Shown here piece by piece: positions 63,270 through 64,000 of a stretch of 64,000 nt of DNA. The notes beneath the pieces are model-generated. The model did no database searches and was not told where the DNA came from. It saw only the letters and a program-made list of their open reading frames with translations. The position numbers and the translations under genes were made by a program. The stretch spans positions 2,212,173-2,276,172 of the forward strand of contig NZ_CP036528.1 of assembly GCF_004331915.1 (NCBI RefSeq), written 5' to 3'. Position 1 is the first letter of the stretch; every line of letters begins with the position of its first letter. The stretch comes from Ureibacillus thermophilus (lineage in GTDB: Bacteria > Bacillota > Bacilli > Bacillales_A > Planococcaceae).

Positions 63270-63902
63270 ATCGAGTAGGAGGGAGCGATTAACTCCCGTC
63301 CTCTCACACCACCGTACGTACGGTTCCGTATACGGCGGTTCAATTAAGATCATTGACGCAATTTTTTTTAACTTCCGTGAATAGCTGTTCTCTTTATGCC
63401 AGTGGTCACTCCACCCTCCAAGAGGTCCCCCACGGGATTCACCGCTTCCTTCCTCAAGTGAGGTACTGCGTTTTCTGTGTTCATCATGACTCACTGAATG
63501 CCAAGGGCTATTCTCTCTTAATTGTTCGGTCCTTCTTAGTAGTTCTAAACCAACTAATACGATGACCTCTGCTGACTTCTGACGGTTCAGCTACTTATCA
63601 CTAAGTAGGTTATGAAGCGTACTTCACCTATCCGCCAGACCTCTCCGGGTAAGTACATGCACTTTCACACCATCTATCCGCCTCATTTACTCGATATGAC
63701 CTTCGACAGAAAGAGCTTTGTTTTGTTTTGCAAACTCACTCAATCATACCTAGCCTTATATGAGGTTCGTGTTCCTCGGACCGGTGTTTTGCCTCCAGAT
63801 TCCTTCAGATTCCGCGTCACCACGGACACCCTTGCGTTGAGCTAACCTCTACTTCTGTCTTCGGGACTTACACCCTATCGTTCATGTACATGCCGGGCGC
63901 AC
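63270..63902 (-). mobile_element. ORF-less group II intron, copy C
   Basis: 633 bases on the minus strand, GTGCGCCCGGCATG to CTCCTACTCGAT. Over 95% alike to copy B by eye. It has the intact domain V (ACGGTGGTGTGAG) and domain VI hairpin. In domain I it lacks 7 bases of the TTCGGGGTTCGGGAC stretch present in A and B. It inserts 3 bases after the 3' end of copy D, so its 5' exon is the end of another intron rather than a normal terminator. No reverse-transcriptase frame. Confidence 0.8.
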
Positions 63903-63905
63903 ACA

Positions 63906-64000
63906 ATCGAGTAGGAGGGAGCGATTAACTCCCGTCCTCTCACACCACCGTACGTACGGTTCCGTATACGGCGGTTCAATTAAGATCATTGACGCAAGTT
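63906..64000 (-). mobile_element. group II intron, copy D, cut by the window edge
   Basis: The last 95 bases match the 3' end (domains V-VI) of copies A-C, with the intact ACGGTGGTGTGAG strand and TTAATC loop of domain VI. It runs off the window, so whether it carries a reverse transcriptase cannot be told here. Confidence 0.75.

Overview
The window reads as the chromosome of a low-to-mid GC, endospore-forming member of the Bacillales. Gene order from about 11 kb to 54.7 kb is the reverse of the Bacillus subtilis block running from spo0B-obg-pheBA through niaR, safA, ruvAB-queA-tgt-yajC, yrbG, spoVB-comN-secDF, recJ-apt-relA-dtd-yrvJ, hisS-aspS, 6S RNA, tcdA, rarA, cymR-yrvO-mnmA-yrrB and recD2. 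SafA, SpoVB and Spo0B point to sporulation. Genus is not determined here; a Planococcaceae/Caryophanaceae or thermophilic Bacillaceae relative is a guess.

Layout. 1-10.3 kb (all minus): glutamate synthase gltB-gltD with a class I aminotransferase, then an AraC-type regulator and an asparagine synthetase; together a nitrogen/amino-acid module. 10.3-14.9 kb: a dispersed repeat, the remnant of an MFS transporter, recD2, an isolated HisA of the eukaryotic (HIS6) type, and a second inverted copy of the same repeat. 14.9-45.7 kb: core housekeeping genes covering tRNA modification (mnmA, tcdA, tgt, queA), aminoacylation with a T-box (hisS-aspS), stringent response, DNA repair, secretion and spore coat. 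45.7-51.1 kb: an inserted block with IS3 debris, bioY, an acyl-CoA ligase, a thiolase and two MaoC-like hot-dog proteins, resembling the BirA-regulated yhfUTS operon; it is bounded by short inverted sequences related to the ends of the dispersed repeat. 51.1-54.7 kb: DCC-family gene, pheA, pheB, obg, spo0B.

From 54.7 kb to the right edge the expected ribosomal-protein neighbours (rplU-rpmA) are absent and the DNA is mobile: a truncated IS21 transposase, an IS1182-family element with a nonsense codon, a cadC-cadA cadmium/zinc efflux operon with a visible two-site operator, an IS256-family element with a frameshift, a frameshifted LytTR regulator plus DUF3021 membrane protein, and an IS1182 fragment.

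The most unusual feature is a set of four short group II introns without a reverse-transcriptase frame (26929-27292, 55759-56393, 63270-63902 and one cut by the window edge). All are in the same orientation. Two sit directly 3' of rho-independent terminator hairpins, as group IIC introns do, and two are in tandem. No CRISPR array, tRNA, rRNA or recognisable anti-phage system was seen.
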